Assembly: GCA_903929755.1 (NCBI GenBank)
Contig: CAIYVZ010000041.1
Coordinates: 1-64,000 of the forward strand
Source of the DNA: an uncultured Acidobacteriia bacterium
Lineage (GTDB): Bacteria; Acidobacteriota; Terriglobia; Bryobacterales; Bryobacteraceae
Direction: 5' to 3'
DNA: 64,000 bases
Positions 53,061-62,902 of the stretch are shown in pieces. A program made the translations under genes and the position numbers. The notes beneath the pieces are model-generated. The model had not been told where the DNA came from and did not search any database. It worked only from the letters and a program-made list of their open reading frames with translations. Position 1 is the first letter of the stretch. Every line of letters begins with the position of its first letter.

Positions 53061-54506
53061 CTAAACCCAACCCGCCGGAGCCAGTGCCCCGCTGCGCGAC
53101 AGGCGCGCTTCCCGCACCACATTGCCCAGGCTTTCAATTCCCCGGCGTATCTCACCCACATCGAGCCCAACAAAGCTCAGCCGCAACCCGGAATCGAGCG
53201 ACCGCGTCACCGAAAACTGCCGTCCCGGCATGTAATCCACACCCGCCCGCTGCGCCAGGCCACGGAGGGCGGCTGCATCCAGGCCGTCACCCAAATCCAC
53301 CCACAAATTCATCCCGCCCTCGGGAACCGTGAACGTGCACCCTTCCAGATGCTGGTGTGCGGCTTCTGAGACTGCGCGAATTTTCTCGCGCCCCGCCAAA
53401 ACCATCCGCTTCTGGTGCGCCGCCAACTCGCCCGACTCCGCGAACCGCAGCAGAAACGCCTGCGAGAGCTGGTCCGTGTGCAGATCCGCCAGCTGTTTGA
53501 ACTCGGTCACCCTCGCAATTACCTGCTTGGGAGCCAGGATCCAGCCGCACCTCACACCCGGGAACGCAATCTTCGAAAAACTCCCCAGCAGGATCGTGTT
53601 CGGGTCCAGCGCCTTCAGCCGGGTCGTCTCCGGCCCGGAATACTGCAGTTCGCTGTAGATATCGTTCTCGATCAGGATCGCGCCCGCCGCCCGCACCATC
53701 GCCACTATCTGCCGCCGCGCAGCATCCGGAATCGTGGCCCCCGTCGGGTTTTGGAAGGACGGAGTCAGCACCACGATCTTCGCCCCCTCCTCCAGCGCCC
53801 GCCGCAGCGAGAAAGGCTCCGCCCCCGCAGCCCCCACTTCCACCCCAATCAGTTCCGCCCCCGCTTCCAGGAAAAGGTTCTTCAGCCCCGGATAAACCGG
53901 CTCCTCCACCGCCACCTTCATACCCGGCTTCACCAGCGCCCGGCTCAGAAGGTCCACCGCCTGCTGGCAGCCATTGGTGATCAGGATGTCGTCCGTGTCA
54001 CGCGTCACACTGGAACGGGAGAGCAGATACTGCCGCAAAGGCTCATACCCGGCCGGAGACCCCAGTTGCATCAGAGACCGCATCTCCGCGCTGGCCAGAA
54101 CTTCCCGGCAGCACTCCCGAAACTCCTCAACCGGAAACTGCCGCGCTGAAGGGCGTGAGGACGAGAAATTGATCAGGTTCTCCCTGGAACCGGCCGCCGC
54201 CGAAGGAGCCGGCGATTGTGCCAGAGCATACGACCAATTCAGGCTTTCCGGCAGACGCGCCGGAGCGGAACGAACGAAACTTCCCCGCCCCACCTCGCCA
54301 TGGATCAGCCCCCCGGCCTCCAGCATTTCGTAAGCCGCTGAAACCGTGGTCCGGTTCAGGCCAAGATGGCCAGCCAATTCCCGAGTAGGAGGCAGCTTCT
54401 CGCCAGGCCGCAAACTCCCCGATTCAATCAGATTTTGCAGGTATTCCCCTAGCTGCCGATAAATCGGCAACCGCGAATCCGCATTCAAATCTGGCCGGAT
54501 CTCCAT
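53061..54506 (-). CDS. MocR-type regulator (GntR HTH plus aminotransferase domain), probable PdxR-like
   Basis: The 481-residue fusion has a GntR winged helix ([19 protein letters not shown]) and an aminotransferase fold with PLP Lys in [15 protein letters not shown]. MocR proteins of this arrangement next to pdxST regulate PLP synthesis in response to PLP. ATG 54506 gives the natural MEIRPDLN start. It is the first gene of the pdx operon, which suggests autoregulation. Confidence 0.88.
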   Translation of the reverse strand: MEIRPDLNADSRLPIYRQLGEYLQNLIESGSLRPGEKLPPTRELAGHLGLNRTTVSAAYEMLEAGGLIHGEVGRGSFVRSAPARLPESLNWSYALAQSPAPSAAAGSRENLINFSSSRPSARQFPVEEFRECCREVLASAEMRSLMQLGSPAGYEPLRQYLLSRSSVTRDTDDILITNGCQQAVDLLSRALVKPGMKVAVEEPVYPGLKNLFLEAGAELIGVEVGAAGAEPFSLRRALEEGAKIVVLTPSFQNPTGATIPDAARRQIVAMVRAAGAILIENDIYSELQYSGPETTRLKALDPNTILLGSFSKIAFPGVRCGWILAPKQVIARVTEFKQLADLHTDQLSQAFLLRFAESGELAAHQKRMVLAGREKIRAVSEAAHQHLEGCTFTVPEGGMNLWVDLGDGLDAAALRGLAQRAGVDYMPGRQFSVTRSLDSGLRLSFVGLDVGEIRRGIESLGNVVREARLSRSGALAPAGWV

Positions 54507-54590
54507 CAGGGCTCCAGCATAGCATGCCAAATTGGACTGCCAGGAAGCCAGCCAATCGAGCCATTTGAATTAAATCGCTATCCTCATTCC

Positions 54591-55168
54591 ATGCCCCGGC
54601 AATTCGGACTCATCGTCACCACTCTGCTCGCTTCCATCAGCTTCGCCCAGCCAGGTCGGGTCGCGGTTGTCATCGAGAGCACCCCGGGAATATCGAGGCG
54701 GAGATCGACACCGTCCACGCGCCCAAAACCGCCGCCAACTTCCTCCGTTACGTCGATGCCGGTCAATACAACGGGGGGCGTTTCCATCGCACCGTGAAGC
54801 CCGACAACCAGCCCAACAGCCCTATCAAAATCGAAGTCATCCAGGCTCGCCGCGACGACAAGACGCCCGCCTACCCGCCCGTCCCCCTCGAAAGGACCTC
54901 GGTCACCGGCCTCCACCATAAGGACGGCACCCTCTCCATGGCTCGCGACCAGAACCCCGACTCCGCCGAATCCGACTTCTTCATTTGCCTCAGCGACCAG
55001 CCCGCCCTCGATTTCGGCGGCAAACGCAACCCCGATGGCCAGGGTTTCGCCGCCTTCGGTCGGGTCACCAAAGGCTTGGACATCGTCCGCAAAATCCAGA
55101 CTCAACCCTCCGATGCGCGCCAGCAACTCACCCCGCCCATCGCAATCCTCAAGATCCACCGCCGCTGA
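54591..55168 (+). pseudogene. Frameshifted cyclophilin-type peptidylprolyl isomerase
   Basis: The first frame gives a signal peptide (MPRQFGLIVTTLLASISFAQ) and VAVVIESTPG. The family continues in the -1 frame from about 54685 with NIEAEIDTVHAPKTAANFLR, YVDAGQYNGGRFHRTV, MARDQNPDSAESDFFICLSD and FAAFGRVTKGLDIVRKI. The shift falls at the C4G3 tract at 54682-54688, consistent with loss of one base. Either a true frameshift or a sequencing error; the second half alone could still start at GTG 54794. It is divergent from the MocR gene. Confidence 0.8.
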
Positions 55169-55182
55169 TATAGAATCAGGAA

Positions 55183-56187
55183 TTGCCACTCAACCCGCGC
55201 AAAATCGCGTTCCTGGCCTTGCTGGCGCTGGCCTCCGCAGCGCTCGGAGCTAAAAAGAAGCCCGAAGATTTCACCCAAACGCTGGAACTGCCCAAAGACC
55301 CGCCCTTCGTCGCCATAGGCGAAACCCGCAAGCTCGTTTTTCATATCTCGCCGCTCTCCACCAAAGGCCTGCTCTCCATCCAGACCAAAGACGCCGTCAA
55401 AGCCCTGCTCAAGCTCAACGGCAACGCGCAGATCATCCACATTCGCGCCTTCGTGGCCGGCAATGGCGACGTCCGCCGCGTCCCCCAAATCATCAGCGAA
55501 GCGCTCACTGAAAAGCACCAGCAGTTGCCCTCCATCAGCGTCGTCCGCACCGGTGGCCTGTCGCTCGATAACTCGCAAGTGGTCCTCGAAGCCGTCTCCG
55601 TCGCGAAGAAGGACGTTAACCCGACCGGCCTCGATTTCGCGGACTCCGGTGCCGTCACTGCCCCCGATCCCAATTCCTCCCCCAAGCCGCTCCTCGATAA
55701 AGCGCTCGACCAGCTTGCGGCCAGAGCTCCGGCGGCGGGCACCCTGCAGGTCACCTGCTTCGTCAGCACCATGACGGATTCCACCGGCATGCTCGCGGCT
55801 CTGAGCACCCGCTTCCCCGGCGCCGTCACCAATGTGGTGATGACCCAGCGTGGCCCGTTCCAAGCCTTCGCCAGCTGCCAGTCTATTCGCCGCGGAACCC
55901 GCGTCACCGCTGCAAAACTCGCCTTCTCCGGAACCCGCGTCGCGTTTGGCCAACAGGAAAAGGACGCCACGCTTGCATTTCAGCGCCTGGATAAGGACCT
56001 GACCGAAGCGGGAGCCTCCCCGGACAGCGTCGTCTTTACCAACATTTACCCCCTCTCGGGCGCGATGGCAGAGCTTTCCCGCAAGCTCCGGACCAGCCCC
56101 TCGCCAGTGGCTATCACCCCGGCGGAAGGGGTCGCAGCGGTGGAGGCAGGCTTCGCCGTTGATGCCATCGCCACCGTCCAGAGATAG
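55183..56187 (+). CDS. Secreted tandem Rid-fold (YjgF-like) protein
   Basis: The 334-residue protein starts at TTG 55183 with a signal peptide (RKIAFLALLALASAALGA). Two domains resembling RidA are visible: one around FHISPLSTKGLLSIQTKDAV and a second around VAFGQQEKDATLAFQRLDKD. RidA proteins are usually single, cytosolic and have an essential Arg; I do not see an obvious equivalent in either domain. Function unknown. It lies 14 bp after the cyclophilin frame. Confidence 0.7.
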   Translation: MPLNPRKIAFLALLALASAALGAKKKPEDFTQTLELPKDPPFVAIGETRKLVFHISPLSTKGLLSIQTKDAVKALLKLNGNAQIIHIRAFVAGNGDVRRVPQIISEALTEKHQQLPSISVVRTGGLSLDNSQVVLEAVSVAKKDVNPTGLDFADSGAVTAPDPNSSPKPLLDKALDQLAARAPAAGTLQVTCFVSTMTDSTGMLAALSTRFPGAVTNVVMTQRGPFQAFASCQSIRRGTRVTAAKLAFSGTRVAFGQQEKDATLAFQRLDKDLTEAGASPDSVVFTNIYPLSGAMAELSRKLRTSPSPVAITPAEGVAAVEAGFAVDAIATVQR

Positions 56188-56250
56188 CCCTTAGCCGGGT
56201 CGCCGGGATAGCCATGTTAAACCAGTAGTTTGACGCCTTTAGTCTAAAAT

Positions 56251-57285
56251 ATGTCCTCCAAACTCGTAGTCACCTTTGGCGAGATTATGTTGCGTCTCGC
56301 GCCCCCCGGATTTGAACGCTTCCTGCAGAGCCCCGGCTTTGTCGCCACGTGGGGAGGCGGAGAGGCGAACGTCGCCGTTTCCACTGCGGGCTTCGGCCTG
56401 CCGGCTTCTTTTGTGACGGTTGTCCCGTCCAATCCGCTGGCTGATTCCATGCTTGGTGAGCTGCGGCGCTTCAACGTGGATACCACCCGTGTGGTGCGCG
56501 GTAAGGGCCGCATGGGCGTCTACTTCGTGGAAACCGGAGCCAACCAGAGGGCTTCGAAGGTTGTTTACGACCGCGAAAACAGCGCAATCGCACTCGCGAA
56601 GCCTGGGGATATTAACTGGGATATGGCGCTCGCCGGGGCCACCTGGTTTCACACGACGGGCATTACGCCCGCCATCAGCGAATCCGCCGCCGCGCTCGCC
56701 CTCGAATCCGTAAAAGCCGCCCAGGCGAAGGGCATTACGGTCTCTTGCGACCTGAACTATCGCAAGAACCTGTGGCAGTGGGGCAAAAAGGCCAGCGAAG
56801 TCATGAGCGAGCTGGTGAAGTACGTGGATGTCGTCATTGCCAACGAAGAAGATTGCCAGGCGGCGCTCGGCATCGAAGCCGGCGTGGATGTCCATTCCGG
56901 CCATCTCGATCACGACGCTTACAAGACGCTCGCGGCCAAGGTTGTCGCGGCACACCCGAACATCAAAACCATCGCCATCACTCTGCGCGAATCGAAGAGT
57001 GCGTCGCACAACGGCTGGTCGGCCTGCCTTTACGATGGCAAGGACTTCCTGATGAGTCGTCACTATGAAATCACCCATATTGTGGACCGCGTGGGCGGCG
57101 GCGATTCCTTCGCCGGCGGCCTGATCTACGGTCTGAACATGCTGGGCACCAAACAGGAAGCGCTCGAATTCGCGGTGGCGGCTTCGTGCCTGAAGCACTC
57201 CCTGCCCGGCGATTTCAACCGCTTCACCCTGGACGAGGTAAACAACCTGCTCAAGGGCGACGGCTCCGGCCGCGTGCAGCGCTAA
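56251..57285 (+). CDS. kdgK: PfkB-family sugar kinase, probable 2-dehydro-3-deoxygluconokinase
   Basis: The 344-residue kinase has [20 protein letters not shown] near the start and the ATP/anion-hole motif [17 protein letters not shown] near the end. ISWDMAL-like [11 protein letters not shown] and [11 protein letters not shown] are typical of KDG kinases. It would phosphorylate 2-keto-3-deoxygluconate for the Entner-Doudoroff route. Substrate assignment is by similarity. Confidence 0.8.
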   Translation: MSSKLVVTFGEIMLRLAPPGFERFLQSPGFVATWGGGEANVAVSTAGFGLPASFVTVVPSNPLADSMLGELRRFNVDTTRVVRGKGRMGVYFVETGANQRASKVVYDRENSAIALAKPGDINWDMALAGATWFHTTGITPAISESAAALALESVKAAQAKGITVSCDLNYRKNLWQWGKKASEVMSELVKYVDVVIANEEDCQAALGIEAGVDVHSGHLDHDAYKTLAAKVVAAHPNIKTIAITLRESKSASHNGWSACLYDGKDFLMSRHYEITHIVDRVGGGDSFAGGLIYGLNMLGTKQEALEFAVAASCLKHSLPGDFNRFTLDEVNNLLKGDGSGRVQR

Positions 57286-57297
57286 GACACCACAACT

Positions 57298-58557
57298 TTA
57301 CGGCTTCGGCTTCGGGCTCTGGGGTTCGCTCGGTACCCAATTTTCGGGCGCTCCCCAGTTCGCCGTGGCTACCTTGTCGCCGATTTTCAGGGTCGCTTGG
57401 ATTTTGGGGCTCTTTGGATCAAAACCAGACACACCAGCCATTACCGTGGCGGGGCTCAATGGAATCGTCGTCGTCTGGCCTCCGTCCAGGATCGTGAGCG
57501 AGCCTGAGTCGCCCTTGGTGACACTGTCCGTGTTCCAGACTGCGGTAATGTGACCGCCAGCTTCGGAAAGTTCGAGCTTGAGGGTGGAACTGAGCAGATA
57601 GTTCGCCCCTGCTCCCACCGCTACCAGACCCACGGCCCCTGCGCTGGCAATGAGGACCCATTTCCGGCGTGATGGAGTAGCCGCGTTTGCCTTTGCAGGG
57701 CTATTCGGGGCAGAAGTAGAAGTAGAAGTAGAAGTAGAAGTGGCACCTTCACCGGTGTTCCCTGCGGAGAGGGGCGCTGCTCGGTCCATAAGCTTGTACG
57801 CGCGGATCGACTGGAACCCAGTGCCTTCCGCAGGTTCCCAGGTCCCGGCAGGTTTCGGGGATGACGCTGCTCCGACTGCGGCAGTTGGTGCGGTCAGGTG
57901 CACAGTCGTCTGCAGTGGCGCCGTCAACGACTGGGGCCCGGAATTCGCCTTCCGGGGAACGAGAACCGCAGCCGGAGCTAACGTCGCAGCGGGGCTGGCA
58001 ACCACGGCCTTTGCCTCCTCTGCCGGGACAAACGCAAAATCCAGAGGTTCCACCCACTCCAAAACGTCATGAGTTGAACCCTGAACAACCTGACCGGCTC
58101 CGTCGCGGAAGAAAATCGAAGCCTTCGTAGTCTCTGTATGACCCGGCCGGATGACCAGCATGATCTGCCATGCTGCGGGGCAGAACGCGTCGAACAGGTC
58201 CAGCTCCGCGGCGCGGGGAATGCTGGGTGGCTGAGTCCTGGAAAAGTACCAGCCCACCACGCTGAGTGCCCGGGTTTCCCGCAGAAGACCGGCTGCACGC
58301 GACTTTTCGTCGGGGGTAAGGTTGAAGGCCGGTCCGCCGACGTGCGCGGAGGGAAACTCGATGAAATCCCGGATCGAAACCACGCCCGTTCCCGGCTTTC
58401 TGCTTCCCAGAAGGACCCCGCCCAACCCAAGCCCGGTATTCGGCAAGGCCAGCAGGCCCTGTAAAGACCGTCTGCGCAGCGCCTCCAGCACGTCTGCTAA
58501 AAACTCTATGGTTGCGGGGTATCCGGTTTCGGTCCACGTCAGGCTGGGGGGGGGCAT
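57298..58557 (-). CDS. MPN-like pseudoenzyme with Pro-rich linker, TM helix and C-terminal beta domain
   Basis: The 419-residue protein has an N-terminal part (residues about 20-165) shaped like a JAB/MPN domain: LGLGGVLLGSR, VSIRDFIEFPSAHVGGPAFN, VVGWYFSRTQPP and WQIMLVIRPG. The JAMM metalloprotease motif is absent: HxH is replaced by FSR and no Glu fits. A Ser/Thr/Pro-rich linker (about 180-300) includes TSTSTSTSTS. One transmembrane helix (KWVLIASAGAVGLVAVGAGA) and a beta-rich tail follow. The start ATG is followed by a C9 run. Function unknown. Confidence 0.6.
   Translation of the reverse strand: MPPPSLTWTETGYPATIEFLADVLEALRRRSLQGLLALPNTGLGLGGVLLGSRKPGTGVVSIRDFIEFPSAHVGGPAFNLTPDEKSRAAGLLRETRALSVVGWYFSRTQPPSIPRAAELDLFDAFCPAAWQIMLVIRPGHTETTKASIFFRDGAGQVVQGSTHDVLEWVEPLDFAFVPAEEAKAVVASPAATLAPAAVLVPRKANSGPQSLTAPLQTTVHLTAPTAAVGAASSPKPAGTWEPAEGTGFQSIRAYKLMDRAAPLSAGNTGEGATSTSTSTSTSAPNSPAKANAATPSRRKWVLIASAGAVGLVAVGAGANYLLSSTLKLELSEAGGHITAVWNTDSVTKGDSGSLTILDGGQTTTIPLSPATVMAGVSGFDPKSPKIQATLKIGDKVATANWGAPENWVPSEPQSPKPKP
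57713..57741 (+). repeat. GAAGTA hexamer microsatellite
   Basis: Four perfect GAAGTA units plus a partial fifth lie in the linker of the MPN-like gene and encode the alternating Thr-Ser tract. Unit length is a multiple of three, so changes would alter only linker length. Confidence 0.9.
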
Positions 58558-58621
58558 GTATTCGGTTTGGGGGAGCGGTACGGGTTCGGGGAATCTCTGA
58601 ACCCAGACTATAATAATAACC

Positions 58622-59233
58622 GTGGCGAAGGCAAAAGATCTGGAGTTGCGACTCGAAAGAACGGAACAGCAACTACGGCTCTTTCAAAAGGTGAGCCGGT
58701 TTATGGTCCGGGACATGACACTGCAGGAAGTTCTGCAGGGAATCGTGTCTTTGGTGGTTGAGTTTACAGGCTGTGATTCGTGTCTCGTGTATCTTTGCGA
58801 TGACCTGGACCTCGTCCTGTGTGCCTCGAATTCGCATCATGAGGCGCAAATCGGCAAGGTTCGGCTGAAACTGAACGAAGGTCTTACCGGCTGGGTGGCC
58901 AGGGAACGCCGTTTGCTGGCAATCTCCCGTGAGGCAAACAAAGACCCTCGTTTCAAGTACTTCGGGGAACTTCCTGAAGATAACTTTGAGGCTTTTCTGT
59001 CAGCCCCGGTGATCGCCAGAAACCGGGTGGTGGGCGTGATCAACGTCCAGCACCGGCAGGCGCACCAGCATACCGGCGGTGAGATGGAAGTGCTCACCAC
59101 GCTCGGAGAACAGGTTGGCTGCGCGCTGGCGCTGGCCCGCATGTCGCCCGAAATACTTGAATCCGTGAATCACGCGGCGCTTGTCCTTTCATCAGGCCCC
59201 GGAAGGTCTCCTGGACGGACTCACTCGCTATGA
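58622..59233 (+). CDS. GAF-domain protein
   Basis: The 203-residue cytosolic protein has an N-terminal coiled-coil stretch and a GAF domain from about residue 32: LQEVLQGIVSLVVEFTGCDS, LNEGLTGWVARERRLLAISR and SAPVIARNRVVGVINVQHR. Start GTG 58622. GAF domains bind small ligands or sense redox state; no output domain is attached. Its stop overlaps the next start by 4 bp. It is divergent from the MPN-like gene. Confidence 0.85.
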   Translation: MAKAKDLELRLERTEQQLRLFQKVSRFMVRDMTLQEVLQGIVSLVVEFTGCDSCLVYLCDDLDLVLCASNSHHEAQIGKVRLKLNEGLTGWVARERRLLAISREANKDPRFKYFGELPEDNFEAFLSAPVIARNRVVGVINVQHRQAHQHTGGEMEVLTTLGEQVGCALALARMSPEILESVNHAALVLSSGPGRSPGRTHSL

Positions 59234-60330
59234 TAATTCGCCGAATTGCCATCTCTCTGCTGCTGACTTTGCTGCCGCTTACCGCCGCAGAACGCTGGGA
59301 TGTCCAGTATCGTTACCGGCAGCTGGACAGCACGCTCACGATCAACGACCTTGCGTTTCCCTCGGCCAAACGTGGCATCGCCTGCGGTTTCATCACGGAT
59401 CGCAAGGAAAAGGACAAGCCCGTGGTCCTGGTCACCAGCGACGGCGGGGAGAAGTGGGCCGAAACGCCGGTGAAAGAAGCCGGGATCGCCATGTTCTTCC
59501 TGGACGAATCCACCGGCTGGATGGTGACGGAAAAAGGCATCTGGAAGACGCTGGAAGCTGGCCGCAGCTGGACCAAGTTGACAAGATCACCTTCCGGGAT
59601 GCTGCGCGTCTGGTTCCTGACTGCCGAACACGGCTATGCCGCCGGGCTCCAGAAACGTATTTTTGAAACCATCGACGGCGGTGACACCTGGGCGCCGCTC
59701 GAAATCCTGAAAGAGATTGACACCAATCCGCTGTACACCACGTTTGGCGAAATCTCCTTCGTCGGACAGTCCGGCGTGATCTCGGGCTGGAATGTACCTC
59801 CCCGCCGGGGTGGCCCCGACTGGATGGAACCCGAGAACGCCAAACGGCGCCAGGTTCCCCACTATACTGTGCTGCTCCAGACGATCGACGGCGGCAAAAA
59901 GTGGATCAAAAGCGAAGCCTCTGTATTCGGTCAGGTAACCCGGGTTAGCCTTTCTCCGCAAGGGACCGGCCTGGGGCTGGTTTCATTTAAGGATGCGTTC
60001 GACATCCCCAGCGAGGTGATGCGGCTGAACCTTAAGACCAGCCAGAGTGTTAGTTCCTTTGCCAAAAAGGACCGGGCGATTACCGATGTGCGGGTTTTCG
60101 CCGGCTCCAACCGCGGCCTGATCGCCGGTTTTGAACCTTCCGGGCCGATTTATAACAGCCCGATACCCGGTCGGCTCAAGGTTCTAACCAGCCCCGACCT
60201 GCAAACGTGGACGGAAATGACGGTCGACTACAAGGCAGTGGCTCATTCCGCGATCATTGCAGGTCCGGATGAGAAAAACCTTTGGATTGCTACAGATACC
60301 GGAATGATCTTAAAGCTGATTCAAGACTAG
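59230..60330 (+). CDS. Ycf48/BNR-like propeller protein, secreted
   Basis: The 366-residue protein has a signal peptide (MIIRRIAISLLLTLLPLTAA) and repeated D-G-G-x-x-W motifs (VTSDGGEKWAETP, ETIDGGDTWAPLE, TIDGGKKWIKSE), typical of Ycf48-like photosystem assembly-related propellers that are widespread in non-phototrophs. ATG 59230 overlaps the GAF gene's stop. The 3' end overlaps the kinase gene by 4 bp, tail to tail. Confidence 0.85.
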   Translation: MIIRRIAISLLLTLLPLTAAERWDVQYRYRQLDSTLTINDLAFPSAKRGIACGFITDRKEKDKPVVLVTSDGGEKWAETPVKEAGIAMFFLDESTGWMVTEKGIWKTLEAGRSWTKLTRSPSGMLRVWFLTAEHGYAAGLQKRIFETIDGGDTWAPLEILKEIDTNPLYTTFGEISFVGQSGVISGWNVPPRRGGPDWMEPENAKRRQVPHYTVLLQTIDGGKKWIKSEASVFGQVTRVSLSPQGTGLGLVSFKDAFDIPSEVMRLNLKTSQSVSSFAKKDRAITDVRVFAGSNRGLIAGFEPSGPIYNSPIPGRLKVLTSPDLQTWTEMTVDYKAVAHSAIIAGPDEKNLWIATDTGMILKLIQD

Positions 60331-62888
60331 TCTTTCTGCAATTTAGCAAAGGCAGCCTCAGCGGAGGGACGCTTCTGCGCCGCCAGCGAGAGGCGGTACT
60401 GGTTGGCTGCACCGGCCAGATCCCCTGCATCCCGAAGTCTGTGGCCCAGGTATTCGTGGGCCAGCGCGGCGTCAGCCTTGTAGGTGCCCACATTCGGCTG
60501 CGCAGCGCGAAGTTCCGTGAGGATGCCAATTGCCTTGCGAAGCCGGGAAGTTTCGGTTGGCGGATCTGCCAGAACACCCGCGTAGGTCAGGGCAAAAGCG
60601 TAGTCGCCTCTGCCTTTGCGGTCTGCGGGATCGAGTTGAGTCAATCGCTCATAGAGAGCCAGGCCTTTTTCCACCGATTCAGCCGCCGCCTTCGGGTCAC
60701 CAAGGTTGGGGAGCCATAAAGCTCCCTGAAGGGTGGCCAGACGAACCCATATTCGGGCCAGCCCTGACAGGATGAAGACATCATTTGGGTGTTCCTCCCG
60801 AAGGATCTCCCGCATCGCCAGACTCTTTCGGAGCTCGACTTCAGCTTCACCGAGTTTTCCCATCAGGCTGAAGGCACCGGCGCGGCTGGAATAGTCGCTG
60901 GACAGGCCCAGGCGGATATCGTCGTTTTTGGGATCAACGAGCAGCGCGCGCAAGTGCGCGTCGATCGCTCGCTGGTTGTGGTCGAGCGCGGTGGGGTCCT
61001 TCATGGCCAGGAGAGTGGTGAATAAGTTATGTTCGTAAATACCCTCTTGGGAGAGCGCGACGGCGTCCCCGGGGAAATCGTGGGTTAAGGTTTTGGCGAT
61101 CGCGAGAGCCGCCTCGTATTCCATTTCCGCTTCGGGCAGTTTCCCGGAGGCTTCGAGGACCGCCCCTACCCTCTGGTGAAGGCCGGAGGCCTGCAGCCGA
61201 TGCCTTAGACCATTTGAGCGGAGCTTCACCAGAACGGCGGAGGCCTTGCCCCAGGCTTCGATGGCCCCCGCCGTGTTTCCCAGGTTGGCGCGGCCGGGAA
61301 AGCCCAAAACGTCTCCCATTTGGGTGTAGCCGGTGACGAGCATGGCACCTACCTCGGCGTCACCGGGCGAGGATTCGGCCAGGCCATCCAGGTATTTCAG
61401 GGTGGCGATAATGACGTCCCGCCGGGCGTTCATGGCCCCCGGAAGATGCTCCAGGGTTCCCTGAATTTCAAACAGGGCAACCCTGCCCATCTCCAGTAGA
61501 TCTTTCAGTCTTTTTTGTGCCTTGGCCCGCTCGCTCTCCGCTTCCTGGGCGTGGAGGGTGGCGCGTTGGGAGGCTTCTGCGGCGGCATCCCGTTCCCTGT
61601 CGGCGATCTGGTGCTCACGCTCGGCGCGCTCGCGTTCCGCCACAGCGGAGGCCCGCTGCTCAACGGCCACCAGACGGGCCTGTTCGGCCCGGCGAGCAGC
61701 CTGGGTGGCTACGGAGGTGGCACCCAGCAGGCTCAGGACGGCAACGGCCGCAGCCAGAACCCCGAGCCTGTGGCGACGAACAAACTTTCCGGCTCGATAC
61801 CGCAGGGTATCTTCGCGAGCGATGACGGGCAGGCCTCGCTGGTAGCGACGGATGTCCTCACCGAACTGCTCCACGGAGCGGTAGCGGCGCTCAGCCTCTT
61901 TGCGGAGCGCCATGAGAACCATGTTGTCCAGGTCGGGGCTGATACGGCGATCCGGGGCGGTTTCTGACGGGCGGAGGGGTTCCTGTTCGCATACGCTGCG
62001 CTCGATTTCCAGAACCGAGGTTGAGTTGACCGTGTAGGGCGGCGCTCCCGTCAGGAGGCGGTAAAAGATGACGCCCAGGGAGTAGACATCGGTGGCGGTA
62101 GTAGCGGGCAGGCCCCGGATCTGTTCGGGGCTGGCGTAATCGGGAGTCAGAGCGAACAGCGCAGTCTGAGTTTGGTCGCCGGCAGCCTGGTCCAGAAGCC
62201 GGGCAATCCCGAAATCGAGGAGCATGGGCTCGCCCGACAGATTCACCAGAATGTTGGTCGGCTTGAGGTCCCGATGGACCACGAGACTTCGGTGCGCATA
62301 GGAGACGGCGTCACAGACCTTACAGAAGAGTCGGCAGATCTGATCGCTGTTGAGATGCCGGGTTTCGCACCAAACGTCAATGGGCGTGCCCTGGACATAC
62401 TCCATGACGAAGTACGGGATACCCTCTTCGGTAGCACCGCCATCGATCAGACGGGCGATATTGGGGTGGTCGAAGTTGGCCAGGATCTGGCGCTCCCGCA
62501 GGAAGCGATCGATGGCGGCAGCCTGCGTGCTTTCACTACCTAACCCACTTCGAATGAATTTGATAGCGGCCGTTTTCTCAAACTGTGCATCAGCCCGGAT
62601 GGCAAGAAAAACAGCCCCCATTCCGCCGTGTCCGAGAGTGGAGGTAATTCGCCACGCACCCACTCGGCGGCCGATCATCGCCTCGCCAAGCACCATACTG
62701 ACCGCACTGTCCTCAATGATGGGGGCGAAGGGCCGGGTATTGCTGGTGTCGTAAGCGAGGAGAGACTCCACTTCGCGACGGAGGTCGGGGTCTGCCGGAC
62801 AGTGCAGGTCAAGATAAGCGGCGCGCCTGGCGGACGGCAACTCCGCCGCCGCAAGGAAGAGTTCCTCTACCTTATCCCACTGTTCCAC
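60327..62888 (-). CDS. Membrane Ser/Thr protein kinase with C-terminal TPR region
   Basis: The 853-residue kinase begins with a short helical region, then a eukaryotic-type kinase domain: LGHGGMGAVFLA loop, Lys110 (AAIKFI), Asp207 in VVHRDLKPTNIL and DFG at 225-227, with YASPEQI. A transmembrane helix (LGVLAAAVAVLSLLGAT, about 375-392) leads to a coiled-coil and TPR-like repeats. This is the Acidobacteriota kinase type found beside TIGR02999 sigma genes. Start is GTG 62888. Gap to the sigma gene is 14 bp, so both share a transcript. Confidence 0.92.
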   Translation of the reverse strand: MEQWDKVEELFLAAAELPSARRAAYLDLHCPADPDLRREVESLLAYDTSNTRPFAPIIEDSAVSMVLGEAMIGRRVGAWRITSTLGHGGMGAVFLAIRADAQFEKTAAIKFIRSGLGSESTQAAAIDRFLRERQILANFDHPNIARLIDGGATEEGIPYFVMEYVQGTPIDVWCETRHLNSDQICRLFCKVCDAVSYAHRSLVVHRDLKPTNILVNLSGEPMLLDFGIARLLDQAAGDQTQTALFALTPDYASPEQIRGLPATTATDVYSLGVIFYRLLTGAPPYTVNSTSVLEIERSVCEQEPLRPSETAPDRRISPDLDNMVLMALRKEAERRYRSVEQFGEDIRRYQRGLPVIAREDTLRYRAGKFVRRHRLGVLAAAVAVLSLLGATSVATQAARRAEQARLVAVEQRASAVAERERAEREHQIADRERDAAAEASQRATLHAQEAESERAKAQKRLKDLLEMGRVALFEIQGTLEHLPGAMNARRDVIIATLKYLDGLAESSPGDAEVGAMLVTGYTQMGDVLGFPGRANLGNTAGAIEAWGKASAVLVKLRSNGLRHRLQASGLHQRVGAVLEASGKLPEAEMEYEAALAIAKTLTHDFPGDAVALSQEGIYEHNLFTTLLAMKDPTALDHNQRAIDAHLRALLVDPKNDDIRLGLSSDYSSRAGAFSLMGKLGEAEVELRKSLAMREILREEHPNDVFILSGLARIWVRLATLQGALWLPNLGDPKAAAESVEKGLALYERLTQLDPADRKGRGDYAFALTYAGVLADPPTETSRLRKAIGILTELRAAQPNVGTYKADAALAHEYLGHRLRDAGDLAGAANQYRLSLAAQKRPSAEAAFAKLQKD

Positions 62889-62902
62889 AATAGTTCCTAA
62901 AT

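Noticed and set aside
54531-54590. ATTGG...CCAAT arms in the MocR/cyclophilin gap
   Set aside because: Only 5 bp arms with an indel; MocR regulators usually bind direct repeats, so not reported as an operator.
54584-55189. Minus-strand 201-residue frame
   Set aside because: Antisense to the cyclophilin, which is identifiable by family motifs on the other strand.
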